From positions 1-30,097 of the forward strand of contig LSSN01006123.1 of assembly GCA_001970855.1 (NCBI GenBank): 30,097 nt of DNA, in the 5' to 3' direction. The notes beneath the pieces were generated by a model. That model was given only the letters and a program-made list of their open reading frames with translations. It searched no databases and was not told the DNA's origin. This document shows positions 19,788 to 30,097 of this stretch, piece by piece. Within the stretch, counting starts at the first letter, position 1; each line of letters begins with the position of its first letter. Made by a program: the position numbers and the translations under genes. This stretch comes from Smittium culicis. Taxonomy: Eukaryota; Kickxellomycota; Harpellomycetes; Harpellales; Legeriomycetaceae.

Positions 19788-22550
19788 TTATTTCCTATAG
19801 AACTGCCTTGCAAATTTAAAGTGAAGCTGTAGGACGTTGCGATCAAATGAATTTTTGAATCCAAATTTTCTTCCATATTCCCACTCTTTGTTTACTATTT
19901 TAAAAGCAATGTCCTCGTATGGAGGTCCAGCAATAAATCTGATTATACAAGTATCGCCAGTTATTCTTCTCGATTTTTTATGGCCTCTACTCTCGTCCTG
20001 AGCAGTTTCGGGTATTTGGTCAGGATCTTGTTCAATACGGTAAGTTGGCGCTTTAGACTTATCAATCAAATCGGGGTAAAATATATTGAACTTGTACCCC
20101 ATTACTACTTTTGGCGGTGGATTGTCAAAATCATAGTGAGTTTGATTGTATTTGTTCCACTCATATCCAGTATGTACTCTGTTGAAATAACGAGGTTTTC
20201 TGGGCTTGTATTTATCTTGCCACAGATAGCTTTTTTGCTCTAAAAGAGCTTCTGATGTAAATATATCTTCTTCATTACTTAGACCTTTGCTAGCTTCCAT
20301 ATTATATAGCTCTTTATCAATCTAAATTTAATATAAATATTTTTAAAAATTAATGTAAAAATAAAAAATATAATAAAATTTAAAGTCGGCCCAAGTCTTG
20401 CAGTTGAATTGATAGAAATTAAATCATTACCGATAATTCTTGACTAGAATCATTTGAATTTTGATTAGCTTTTTTAGTAATAAATTCGAATTTTAAAATC
20501 TGGAGTCTCTTCTTGAGCTAAAATTAAGTATCAGTATAAAAAAAAAATGAAAGGTTTTAGCTGTTATTCAAAATAGATGGCAATTGAAAAGAAAAATACA
20601 CCGAAATTGAAGAGTAAAAATCTAAAAAGGAAAATATTAATACCAATATCTGATTGAATTCATCTTGCGAGTATATATCTAGATTTCTGTCTTCTCTACC
20701 AACGTCTTTTAGTAAAACAGGTTCCATTTCACTAGAAAACTCTTCGACTACTTTGTTTATTTGTTGGCTATCACTGTCACCAGTATTGATGCTGTCAATG
20801 TTATCGGTATCTTGAACTGATTCATTTGGTGCAACAAGTGGAATTGAGTTTGCGGGATTTGATAAGTATAAAGCAAGTTCATGTTGGTGCTTGGCGGCAT
20901 CGTCCTGTTGCTTTCTTCTAGTTTGTATTAATAGATTTGAAATAACTTTGTTGTGGTATTCGTCTATTTTAAGCTTAGCCTTTTCAACAACCATTTGTTT
21001 TAAAACCTGTTCCCAATAATCGGAGTCGATTGGGAGATTACTTTGGAATTTTTGTTGAATTTCAGCTTCGATAATATCTAAATCTTCTTTAGATTTTTTA
21101 TTTAAAAATGCTATGATTTCCTGTTCAACAGCTTTAGAAACGCCTGTTGACGAGTCAATTTCTTTTAGCCTCTGTCGCCGCGAGTCACAAACTAGCATTA
21201 ACGCCTATTGAAATGTATGAAAATCAAATTTAGTGAAAGTTTATTTTATTAAAAAAATATTTCCAGGATTGTGTTTTATAAATTAATGGATAGAAATGAA
21301 TGGCTAATATATTTAGTGGATAGATAATGAAAAATGAATAGAAAGCTACATACTTTCCAAAACTCCAAATTTTCAGGAACTTTTTCAAGGGCTACATACA
21401 TTTGTATGTCAATATAAAGCTCTTCAACTTCGTCCAAACCAAGGCCCTAATGTATAAGATTAAAGAAATAAGAGATTAAAAAAAATATTGAGTTTTATAG
21501 TGTAATATAAAAAGTATAAATACAAGTTAAATAATCAATGGTTAAAATATGGTAAACAGAGCTTACTTCAACGATTTTCCAGGGTTCCGTAAAGTCAATG
21601 TTGTAGTCGAAAGTTTGGTCGGGATCATCGATATTAGAAGTGGCGAGTTTGAGGTTGATAGCGAGGATGTCGATGGGTTTAGGGCGGTTTAAGCTGGCTC
21701 TGATTTCGGCGCGTTTTTTAGCTTGCGAGAGGTGGAAACTGTTCTCACGCTCTTTCCAGTCGCCGAGTTGCTCCTGCTCGGCTTCTTGCGCTAACCGTGC
21801 GAGCTCTATTTCTCTGAGCACGTTTTCCTGCTCGCGGAGTTTGCGGCGCTCTTTAAGCTTCATAAGCTCGATTTCTGTTTCCTTTTGGAGCTCTCTTTTG
21901 CGCGCTTTGATTTCGCTTTTTGTCAGTCCTGACTGTTTCATTACTTTGTCTTTCTTTTTCCAAACAAACTCTTTCTCCAGCTCCTTAGCATCTATCGCCA
22001 ATGTCAGATCTTTATACAAGTCATCGCCTTTTGATAGCGATGAGTTTTTCGAGCTTGGTTTTCTCCTGCTATCTTTTGTTTCCGAACTGTAATCCTGTCT
22101 TTTTTTGCTTTTGCTTTTGCTTTTCCTGTGCCTCCTGCCTTGATCGCTGTCCGATGAATAATATTTTTCTTTTTTTCGTTTGCTTTTTCTATCTTGCTCG
22201 CTTTCAGAGGAAGCGTATTTATCTTTTGTGCGTTTGCTTTTTCGATCTCGGTCGCTTTCGGAAGAGTCGTGCCTTTGTTTAGAATTTCGAAATTTACTAT
22301 CTCTGCCTGAAGAATAATCTCTAGATTTTCTGCTCCGTGCTCTTAAATCATCATCTTCTGAATCGCTGTATCTATGATCTTTATCATGACTTTTGCGCGA
22401 TCGATTTTTCGATTTCGAGTCGTAATCGCTGTCAGAATCTTTGTGTTTTGATCTATACTTTGAATTTATTTCACTTTCACGCCTGCTGCTGTTCTTTTTT
22501 GAATCGGAATATTTTTCACTCTTGAGCGCTGAACTACTACTTGTCTCCAT
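19788..22550 (-). CDS. CACTIN: Cactin, spliceosome-associated protein
   Basis: A nuclear protein linked to the spliceosome in fission yeast and animals. Five exons (22550-21567, 21446-21354, 21204-20644, 20517-20431, 20321-19788) give 752 residues, close to the roughly 750 of animal cactins. Residues 1 to about 170 are Arg/Ser/Lys/Asp-rich with many RKS and DSD repeats, typical of splicing factors. A long charged coiled-coil-like middle region follows (KKDKVMKQSGLTKSEIKARK, with KERRKLREQENVLREIELAR farther on). The C-terminal cactin domain (about 625-752) is nearly textbook: DTCIIRFIAGPPYEDIAFKI, NKEWEYGRKFGF, and a final FKFARQFYRK at the stop. Exon 3 has a Ser/Asp-rich insert (about 500-560). 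Family retention usually tracks intron-rich genomes, and budding yeasts lack it, which agrees with the 21 introns seen here. Confidence 0.95.
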
Positions 22551-23024
22551 AATTTATGTTAATATATATTTGAAAGATCAAGCTAATAGTTTTTTTTTTT
22601 TTATTCAAGCTGTATATTGATTTTAATACATTTAAATATTCTGGAGATGAGTACAAATTTATTGTAAAGAAAAATCAATTTGGGTAATATTTATTGCTTA
22701 TTTATTCTAAACAGATATAATTTCTGTTTTATAAAAGCATTTAAATATTTTCGCGAGATAACGCCAATCAACGCATAGTAAACTTAAATTGTTACAAAAA
22801 TGGCGGGAAAATTGGAAAACAGCGAAATTAATAGACTATATAAACCAATAAAAAATATATTTATGGTAATGGTGAAATCTAATTCGTGTAACAATAATTT
22901 CTGCAGATCAAAAAAAAAAAAGGCAAAAACTAAAAGTATAGTCGAAATATAATATAAAAATAGGGTAATAATATGATGAAAAGATATAAAAATTAAAGAT
23001 AAGAACTGATGATAAAGAAAAGAG
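22551..23024. other. Intergenic region between cactin and the ENTH gene
   Basis: 474 bp separating the ENTH gene's stop from cactin's ATG, both on the minus strand. It is AT-rich and must hold the ENTH gene's 3' end and the cactin promoter. T10-11 near 22590 and A12 near 22910 are the only notable features. No clear TATA box. Confidence 0.6.
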
Positions 23025-25054
23025 TTATTTTTTGGATGAAGGGGCAAGGCTTTCAAGAGATATCAGAGATTTGTGCATATCCCAAATATTAGAATCGTTT
23101 TTTGACGAACTATTGTTATTCTGAGCTGGAACTACTTGAGCCGGAGTATTTAGAGTACTGCTTGTATTTATAGAGCTGTTATGAGTTGGTTGGTTATTCA
23201 TGTTAATAGGGGCCCCAAAGCTAAATGCGTTATTTGAGCTGGTTTGAGTATCAGTAAAGCTTTGAAAGTCAGAAAATGGATCAGAATTCAATGTATTTTC
23301 TATTTTTGAAGGGTTATTATAAACAGGTTCGGCTAAACTAAGTATAGGATTAGTATTACTTTTAGCTATGGTAGAGTTTTGTGCATTTGCGAGTCCATAG
23401 CTTAATGAGTCGAAATTGTTAGATATTTCAATAGAGTCAAAACCAGATAGTAAATCATCAACAGTTTTTGATTTTGTAAACCCGTTGTCTTTGGAAGAGA
23501 TTGCATTATTGGATTTTGGGGGAGAGCTTGATTGAAAATCGCCCCAATCATTAAATGAGTCTACCGTGGTGTCTTTATAAAATAAAAGCGTAAAAAGAAA
23601 AAAAAAGGATTTAGAGTTAGAGCATAGTATATAAAAAAAAGCTTTACTTGATATAAAATAAATTAGTCAGTAAAATGACTCTATGAGTAAATAGAAGAGT
23701 AAAATAAAAAGAGAAAAATAAATACCGTTAGTTTTAATAGAATTATCAGCAAAATCATCGAAAGAAAGCAAATCGCCAACCTGAGCAGTATTATCAACAT
23801 TGTCACTTGATTTATTGTTTGTAGAGCGAGAATCAGATATAGAATTCTCTCTGGTGTCATTTCTACGAGCTCTGGAGGCGCCATTAGTAATCTTGCTTGA
23901 AGAGTTTGTAGAATTTTTGTAATTTTTATACATAGTATTACCACCAGCACTTGATGGGGATTGGGTTTGTTTTGCGCTTGAAGAGTTTGAAAATGATTGA
24001 TTTGTGGGGTATCTTGTAGAGTTTGAGGAACTGACAGAGCTAGAAGCATGATCGTTGTAGCTTGATTGAGAAGTGGTTGAATTTCCTAATCCAGTGTATT
24101 TATTTCTGTTAGTTTTAGCTTTCTTTCTTTCTTCTTTAAGACGAGAAGTATCATTTAAAAGCTTAGATATCTCGCCAGAAAGATGGCGAACTATTTAATA
24201 AAAAAAAAATAGAGAGAATTTAGTGGAGATCGAGGTTATAGTTAATTTTGGAAGGGATTAGTTTGAAATAAATAATGAAATTTTTTTTTAAAAAAGTAGA
24301 AACAAATTACTGTTTATTCCTCTGTCAACGCCGGTATTGTCTTTATAATGAAAATTTCTAAGGGCACGAATTATGGATTCGTGTCTTCTAGATTCATTGA
24401 CAACGCTTTCTGAGCCATTTTTAATCAAATATTCCAATAGTTGTAAAGCCTATATAGACAGCAAATGCTTGAGTAATCGAATTATATACGACGTATAAAC
24501 ATTATATAAGGTCTTTGATTTAATAAAAACAAATAAATGTAGGATTAAAATGCGTTAATAATGAAAGGGAATAGATTTATACTTTGTAAGCTTGGCGCCA
24601 TAAAGAAGGATCAGATTCGGCAAATTTGGAGTAAATTTGATTCATTACTAGATTCATTTCATTCCTGTTTAGGAAAAATTATATTAGAGTGATAAAAAAA
24701 GCACATAAGTGATATTCAGATTGAAGAGAGAGAAATTAGTGATTACGGGTTATATGTTGCTTGGGCAATTTCTTGCATCAAAGATCTCGAGGCACCCCAC
24801 GGCTCAGAGCCAGTTGCATCATTAACCTTGATTTCGATCTCGCTTAGGTTCAACACTACATTTTTCCTAGATTAGTAAAAATATTAATAAGCTAGGATAA
24901 ATAAAAAAGCTTGAATTTTGAAAAGCGAGTTGTTTAGATAGTATACAAAAATAAAATTAATTAATTATGAAGATTTAGAGCATGTTCAAATCGAGCGTTA
25001 CACTTTATCGACAACTTTTTTAACATCCCAGATAGAAACTGAACCGAAATTCAT
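23025..25054 (-). CDS. ENT3: ENTH-domain clathrin adaptor (Ent3/epsinR-like)
   Basis: A phosphoinositide-binding adaptor for clathrin transport between Golgi and endosomes. Six exons (25054-25002, 24866-24747, 24664-24583, 24449-24311, 24190-23726, 23572-23025) give 468 residues. The ENTH domain fills about 1-150: WDVKKVVDKVKNVVLNLSEI, SEPWGASRSLMQEI, LWRQAYKALQLLEYLIKNGS, DRGINIRHL and RLKEERKKAK. WDV/KNVV at the start favours Ent3/epsinR over the plasma-membrane epsins. The tail is Ser/Asn-rich and disordered, with short motifs: a clathrin box LLSFD (272-276), DWGDF (295-299) that fits a gamma-ear/GAE ligand with Trp replacing Phe, a second DDLLSGFD (325-332), and DPF (384-386). No ubiquitin-interacting motif is seen. 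The ENTH domain is split by four introns. The start is the first ATG that opens the domain. Confidence 0.92.
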
Positions 25055-25564
25055 GGCGGTAAGAATGGAATTGATACTATAAAATACTATCAGAGTAGAA
25101 GGGACGAGATGTAGAAACAATTGAGTAGATATTTGATAGCTTGGAAGTAGATAATGCGGAGATCGACTAAGGTTAAGCTGGCAAAGAGTTAGATATTTAA
25201 GAGTTTCTGAACTTTTATATTTTAAAATAAAGCTTAATAAGATATAGATAATAACATATTTTCTGACCAATTGCAAGGTCTGAACTTATTGAAAGCACTA
25301 TAGCAATAAAGTTTGAATCTTAGCCATTTCTTATTCGCTGTCTGGATTCATAGTTAATATCTCTGAAGTTGTGATTTGCTTATCATGAGAAACACTAACC
25401 AATAAGTATCTCGACTCTAAATAGCTTAATACTTTGTTGAAATAATTAAGCGAATAGATAACTCATAATCATGCTTTTTTTTCAAGATTTTAGTAGCTCT
25501 GATTTTCTGGCCAATAACTGCCAAATGAGGATAACCATAACAAAATCCAAATGAGCCAATTACT

Positions 25565-25810
25565 AAACGAAATAAAGCATTGCCACTATTAAATCTCGAA
25601 TTCAAGGCTACTTATAAGCGATTTGGAATGCATGGCTTTATTAGATGGGCTTATGCTCAGAAGTTAGAGTATTTTCTACATATAGGCTTTTATCATTCAT
25701 TATACTTTAGAGCAAAATTTTCAACATCCTTACGCTTTAACGAGCCAATAACCACTAATGTACACATTATAGAATCCACTATTACATACACTTTCTTCTT
25801 AATCCCATAA
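25565..25810 (+). pseudogene. Decayed fragment of a second acyl-CoA synthetase
   Basis: A short + strand reading resembles the middle of the intact enzyme at 12296-12410. The relic has GMHGFIRWAYAQKLEYFL where the gene has GLKGVLYRHAYEKKLEYFL. Downstream, His, an aromatic residue and two Phe keep the same spacing (HSLYFRAKF..F against HPVWDDLIF..F) after a one-residue deletion. KLEYFL is identical in protein, but four of its six codons differ synonymously (25661-25678 against 12344-12361), so this is an old paralogue once under protein selection, not a fresh copy. No AMP-binding loop, GYGMTET or CoA-ligase signature is found nearby, so the gene is a remnant. Resemblance beyond about 50 residues is not convincing. 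Confidence 0.55.
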
Positions 25811-25999
25811 TCTGTAATATCATATTTTGACATAACAATTTTCAAATTATGTTTAATCAAAGTAAGAATGGATATAAATAGTTTAGATTAAATTTGTTTC
25901 TTTTGGTGTTAATCAAATAAGCCTTAAACCTTAAGATAATATACAAATCCTTAAAATCAAAATATAAAACTAATAAATATATTAAATCCATACACTTCT

Positions 26000-26245
26000 A
26001 ATCAGTTAAATTATAGCACAATATGACGATTATCTGCAATGAGCAAGTATAAAAGGGCTTATTTTTTAAGTTTAGCTTCGTGGACTTTTTGATAATATTT
26101 TATTTCCAGGTATTTAGATATGATTTACGGCCAATTGCTACCACACCAACTTACTTTAATACCTTATCCACATATGCCTAAACTATTTAAATTACAGCGG
26201 ATGCTCAAAAACGTTGGACGATATCTGCAATAGAATAGTATATGG
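26000..26245. repeat. Diverged direct repeat, spacing about 180 bp
   Basis: Two segments share ordered words: ATCCA, then TTAAATTATAGC or TTAAATTACAGC, then GACGAT(T)ATCTGCAAT, then AGTATA. The first copy is at about 25987-26051 and the second at about 26167-26242, with a small insertion between the words in the second. This looks like an old tandem duplication in the FOX2 upstream region. The AT-rich parts alone would not be convincing; the GACGAT..CTGCAAT word is. Confidence 0.4.
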
Positions 26246-26361
26246 TTATCATAGCTCAATGTCTCCAGGTTCCAGCTTCTTTTTATATACACGGCTCAAA
26301 CTCTGGATCTCGCTTAAATCCAAACTTATTCCGCTGCTACCAAGCTAGTTTGCGCTTTTTT

Positions 26362-26367
26362 CACGTG
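26362..26367. promoter_or_regulatory. CACGTG E-box upstream of FOX2
   Basis: A perfect CACGTG palindrome (context TTCACGTGCA) about 330 bp before the FOX2 start codon. bHLH factors of the SREBP and Tye7 type can bind this sequence, and such a factor is encoded at 3785-6380. One other CACGTG lies in the window (19350-19355, between two 3' ends), so chance cannot be excluded. Confidence 0.3.
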
Positions 26368-26531
26368 CATAACTAATCCTTCGGTTTCCTCCAGCTGGTC
26401 CAATAGATTTCAAGTCTGCAAATTTCTAACTTTTCACATGCTGAATAATTAGATGCATAAATCACTTGAGTTTATGCCAAACATCTTTTTTTTTTTACAG
26501 CATACAACTGACTGAAATTGGCCCATGCCCA

Positions 26532-26539
26532 TATAAATA
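26532..26539 (+). promoter_or_regulatory. Possible TATA box of FOX2
   Basis: TATAAATA lies about 156 bp before the start codon, followed by a CT-rich stretch that could contain the transcription start. Motif and spacing are reasonable for a fungal promoter. No independent support. Confidence 0.35.
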
Positions 26540-26694
26540 ATAGCTATACCCCCCACAAGTCACACTCCCTTTATATCTCCAACTTTATTTCTATATCAAA
26601 ATTATATTCTTTCATTCTATTATTTTAAATCTTACTTGTAACAATTACTTCTTTTTAAGCTCTAACTAAAATAAACTAAAAAAATAAGAAAAAA

Positions 26695-29658
26695 ATGACC
26701 AACGGTACTCTAAGATTCGATAACCGCGTCGTAGTTATCACTGGCGCTGGAGGAGGTACACTTTATATTTAACTTTATATGCTTTATAAATACATTTCAG
26801 AACTCAAACACCTTTACTTCCTGTCATCTATCCTATCTTTTTATTACTCTGCATTTCATTATTATTTATAACTGTTTCATATTCTAATAAATCGCCATTC
26901 TTCACTCTTAGGCCTCGGAAAAATGTATGCCCACTTCTTCGCCTCTCGTGGTGCTTCTCTCGTCATAAACGACTATGGTGTCTCACTGAAAGGCGAATCT
27001 GCTAGCTCTTCAGCAGCCGATAAAGTCGTTGATGAAATCGTAAAAGCTGGTGGCCGTGCCGTTGCTAATTATGACTCTGTCGAAGACGGTGAAAAAATAA
27101 TCAAAACTGCTATCGACGCTTTCGGTCGCGTAGATATTTTAATTAATAACGCCGGGATTCTTCGCGACAAATCTTTCATAAACTCAACCGATGTTGACTG
27201 GGATCTCGTTTGTCAAGTACATCTCAATGGTGCATTTAAGGTAACTCATGCAGCTTGGCCCATTTTCCGTGCCCAGAAATTTGGCCGCATTATCAACACT
27301 ACCTCGCCCGCTGGCATTTACGGAAACTTTGGCCAAGCAAGCTACTCTGCCGCAAAACATGCTTTAATCGCTTTCAGTGATACACTAAGCCAAGAAGGAA
27401 ATAAATACAACATTTTATGCAACACCATCTCACCCCTCGCTGCCTCTCGTCTAACCGAAACTTCTATGCCAGCTGAAATGCTCGAAGTATTGGACCCTAA
27501 ATATATTGTTCCTGTTGTCGCCTTCCTATCTCATGAAACTACTACCGTCACCGGTGGCTTATTCGAAGCAGCTGGTGGATTTATCAATTCTGTCAGATGG
27601 GAACTCGCCAACGGCGCCATATTCAAGCCTGACTCCACCTTCACCCCAGCTGCCGTTGCCAGCAGATACCATGAAATCACCGACTTCAACTCTGGTAACA
27701 AATATCCCAATTTCAAAAATGGTGTTGACTATTTAGGCCTCATGAAACAAGCAATGAATACAAGCGCAAGTAGCCATTCCAACGAACTCAGCTTTGATGG
27801 AAAGGTTGTCGTGATCACTGGCTCAGGAGCTGGACTCGGCCTCGTTTACGCTAAAATGTTTGCTAAATACGGTGCTAAAGTTCTTATTAATGATGTTGGC
27901 AGATCTAAAGATGGAAAATACACCGCTGACATCATAGCTAACCAAATTAACTCTTCCGGTGGAATAGCAGCTGCTGACCACAATTCTGTTGAAAACGGAG
28001 AAGCTGTAATCAACTCGGCAATCAAAGCCTTCGGAAAAATCGACGTTGTTATCAATAATGCTGGAATTTTAAGAGATAAATCTTTCATTAAAATGTCCGT
28101 AAAAGACTGGTATGATGTCTATAATGTCCACCTACGTGGTACATATAAAGTTTCAAAAGCTGCTTGGCCCCATTTCCTAAAACAAAAATCTGGAATAATT
28201 TTGAATACAAGTTCCTCTGTTGGTTTATACGGAAACTTTGGGCAGTGCAACTATAGCTCAGCAAAAGGAGGAATAATTGGCTTATCTAAAACTTTGGCTA
28301 TTGAGGGTGCTAAACATGGAATCCGTGTTAATTGTATCGCTCCTAATGCAGGTACTGCCATGACTGCAACCGTTTTCCCTCCAGAAATCGTCGAACTTTT
28401 AAAACCAGACTATGTTGCTCCATTTGTTGGATTTTTATGCCACTCTTCTTGCAAAGATACAGGAAAGATGTTCCAGGTCGGCTCTTGCTGGGCTGGCGAA
28501 GTTCGTCGCCAATCAACTGGCGGCTACGTCTTCCCTCAAGACGATAGCTTCACTCCAGAAGCTATTCGCGACAAATGGTCCGTTATCACAAACTTTGATG
28601 ATGGCCGTGCAGTCAATACTAAAGATATTCGCGAGTTTACCACTAACGTCATCACCACTCTTGTAAAGCTTAAATCACAAAATAAAAAGAAATTGCCAAG
28701 ATCTGCTGCCAAGATTCCATCTAAGCTTGTTGATGTCGCCGCTGCACGTAACCACAAGTACGACAATTCTAAATTCGAATACACAACCCGTGATGTAATG
28801 CTTTATTCAGTTGGTATTGGTGCAACTCGCATGGATTTACCACTTGTTTATGAAAATTCTAGTAATTTCCACACTTTCCCAACATTCGCAGTTATCCCCG
28901 AATTCTTTGTCCCTAATAATATGAATGATTATCTTCCTGAATATAACCCAATGATGTTATTGCACGGAGAAGAATTTATTGAAATTCATTCTCCTATTCC
29001 AACCAGTGGATCTCTTGTATGCACACCCGAAATTGTAGATATTGTTGATAAAGTAAAAGGCGCCACTGTAATCAACCGTGTTACTATGCGCTGCCCAAAA
29101 TCAAATAATGTCGTAGCAGTCTCAGAATCAACTTTCTTTATTCGCGGTATTGGAGGATTCAGCAAACACCCTGAATTTAAACCTGTTCCCAGCCCCAACC
29201 GCAATCCAATTGCTGCTCTTGATGTCAAAACTCCACAGACTCGCCCTGATTGCATATATTCCCAAAAGACAAACCCGGACCAAGCTGTTGTATACAGACT
29301 TTCTGGCGATTATAATCCACTTCATATCGACCCTGAAATGGCTGCTTTTGGAGATTTTGACCAACCAATTCTTCACGGTTTATGTACTATGGGATACACT
29401 GTACGACACGTTGTCAAATGCGCAGTTGCCGGTCGTAGCTTATCTCTCAAATCTGTCAAAGTTCGCTTCTCGTCGCCAATTTACCCTGGAGAAACAATTG
29501 AAACTTTAATGTGGAAATCACCATCAAATAGTAAGATTGTGCTGTTTGGTGCAAGAGTAGTAGAACGTGACTTGATTGTTCTGTCTAATGGAATAGCCGA
29601 ATTCACCGAAGATATTTCTTCCATAACTGCACCAGCCTCTGAGACTTCTAAATTATAA
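26695..29658 (+). CDS. FOX2: Peroxisomal multifunctional beta-oxidation enzyme type 2
   Basis: It carries out the second and third steps of peroxisomal beta-oxidation: (R)-specific enoyl-CoA hydration and 3-hydroxyacyl-CoA dehydrogenation. Two exons, 26695-26755 and 26912-29658 (phase-1 intron of 156 bp inside the first NAD-binding glycine loop), give 935 residues against about 900 in yeast Fox2. Domains in order: SDR 1 with TGAGGGLG at 16-23, NNAG, Ser152 and Y165/K169; SDR 2 with TGSGAGLG at 323-330, NNAG and Y468/K472; then a hot-dog MaoC-type hydratase 2 with YRLSGDYNPLHIDP (D820, H825) and HGLCTMG. The C-terminal SKL is a canonical peroxisomal import signal. No SCP2 domain follows. Both dehydrogenase domains keep their catalytic residues, so all three activities should be intact. 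The start is the first ATG, preceded by an A-rich leader. Confidence 0.97.
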
Positions 29659-30097
29659 ATTATATAACCAATTAAAGTATTTATATCATTAAAAATATTT
29701 TCTTTCTTTCTTTCTTTCCTTTTTTTTTTTAAAGCAGCTAAATAAATTTTTGCAAACTTTTCAAATATTTTTTTTTTCCTCCTTAAGTATTGACTAGCAC
29801 TTATTTATGAGCTACTAAATAATAATGGCTATCTAAACTATTATAAAAAATGATTCGTTTATAGATAATAGATACATCCAACCCAGGAATTAATTGTTAA
29901 TTCCATTCAATTGATATATGTGACTTATTTCCCTTTAATAAATCTGCATATACGAAATAAAAGTGTCCTATGTGAACCCAAAATCTCTTCAAATAGGCGT
30001 TATAACCTTAATAACCATAAATATATACTTTGAGAAGACTTTCATCGTCGTATTAGAATAAACTCACAATTCGCAATACCCAACAATTTTATTTTTA
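29659..30097. other. AT-rich 3' flank of FOX2
   Basis: Non-coding. It begins with the likely FOX2 3' untranslated region and has a (TTTC)n microsatellite just after 29700, followed by T runs. A small perfect inverted repeat (GGAATTAA, TTG, TTAATTCC) is at 29886-29904. No gene is visible before the window ends. Confidence 0.6.

Larger units (their letters stand above)
25055..26694. other. Divergent intergenic region with gene relic and repeat
   Basis: 1.64 kb between the divergent starts of the ENTH gene and FOX2. It must hold both promoters. It contains a decayed acyl-CoA synthetase fragment (25565-25810), a diverged direct repeat (about 26000-26060 and 26182-26245), a CACGTG E-box (26362-26367) and a possible TATA box (26532-26539). 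The last 200 bp before FOX2 are pyrimidine-rich, as in front of the bHLH gene. Confidence 0.6.

Noticed and set aside
21640..22525. Several + strand frames of 62-150 codons opposite cactin
   Set aside because: They are the complement of the RS-rich, highly biased cactin sequence, giving Ser/Phe/Cys-rich nonsense.
24998..25276. Longer N-terminus for the ENTH protein
   Set aside because: The frame is open upstream, but the sequence is hydrophobic AT-rich filler; ENTH domains begin close to their N-terminus, and the ATG at 25054 opens the domain exactly.
1..30097. CRISPR array, bacterial operon or phage-like system
   Set aside because: All genes are spliced and eukaryotic in kind; the only tandem array is the 11-bp minisatellite, which has no spacers.

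Overview
This is an AT-rich (roughly 70% A+T by eye) nuclear window from a fungus. Its seven confident protein genes hold 21 short introns (79-164 bp), all GT..AG and mostly ending in ATAG or TTTAG. The best lineage clue is the peroxisomal multifunctional enzyme: two dehydrogenase domains followed by a hydratase-2 domain and a C-terminal SKL, which is the fungal layout (animals carry one dehydrogenase domain). A mitoribosome assembly factor and a peroxisomal targeting signal argue against anaerobic gut fungi and Microsporidia. Cactin and many introns argue against budding yeast. An early-diverging fungus with an AT-rich genome (for example a Kickxellomycotina/Harpellales type) is my guess, not a demonstration. 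The window begins inside a poly-T tract, which looks like a contig end.

Layout: 1-3784 has no recognisable gene. It holds homopolymer tracts, a less AT-rich island (2220-2935), an 11-bp tandem repeat and a pyrimidine-rich leader. 3785-6380 (+) encodes a soluble SREBP-type bHLH factor. 6381-10946 is AT-rich, with one hairpin and one doubtful tiny two-exon reading frame. 10947-13294 (+) is a long-chain acyl-CoA synthetase. 13295-15274 holds a structured GC-rich block and two poly(A)-tailed repeat ends that look like retroposed sequence. 15275-16627 (-) is CDC123 (eIF2 assembly), divergent from RSM22/METTL17 (mitoribosome assembly) at 16903-19249 (+). Convergent to that are cactin (19788-22550, -) and an ENTH-domain clathrin adaptor (23025-25054, -). 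The 25055-26694 gap holds a decayed fragment of a second acyl-CoA synthetase and a diverged direct repeat. 26695-29658 (+) is the peroxisomal beta-oxidation enzyme FOX2/MFE-2.

How the genes fit together: three of the seven touch lipid metabolism (a sterol/lipid-type bHLH regulator, acyl-CoA activation, peroxisomal beta-oxidation). Two are protein-synthesis assembly factors that share a 275-bp divergent promoter. I see no operon-like or defence system. The most interesting leads are the membrane-free SREBP-like factor with a long loop insertion, changes at conserved positions of CDC123, the acyl-CoA synthetase relic, the poly(A)-ended repeats and the strand-composition switch near 2940. All gene models were built by reading splice sites and reading frame by eye, and every exon phase was checked by counting.
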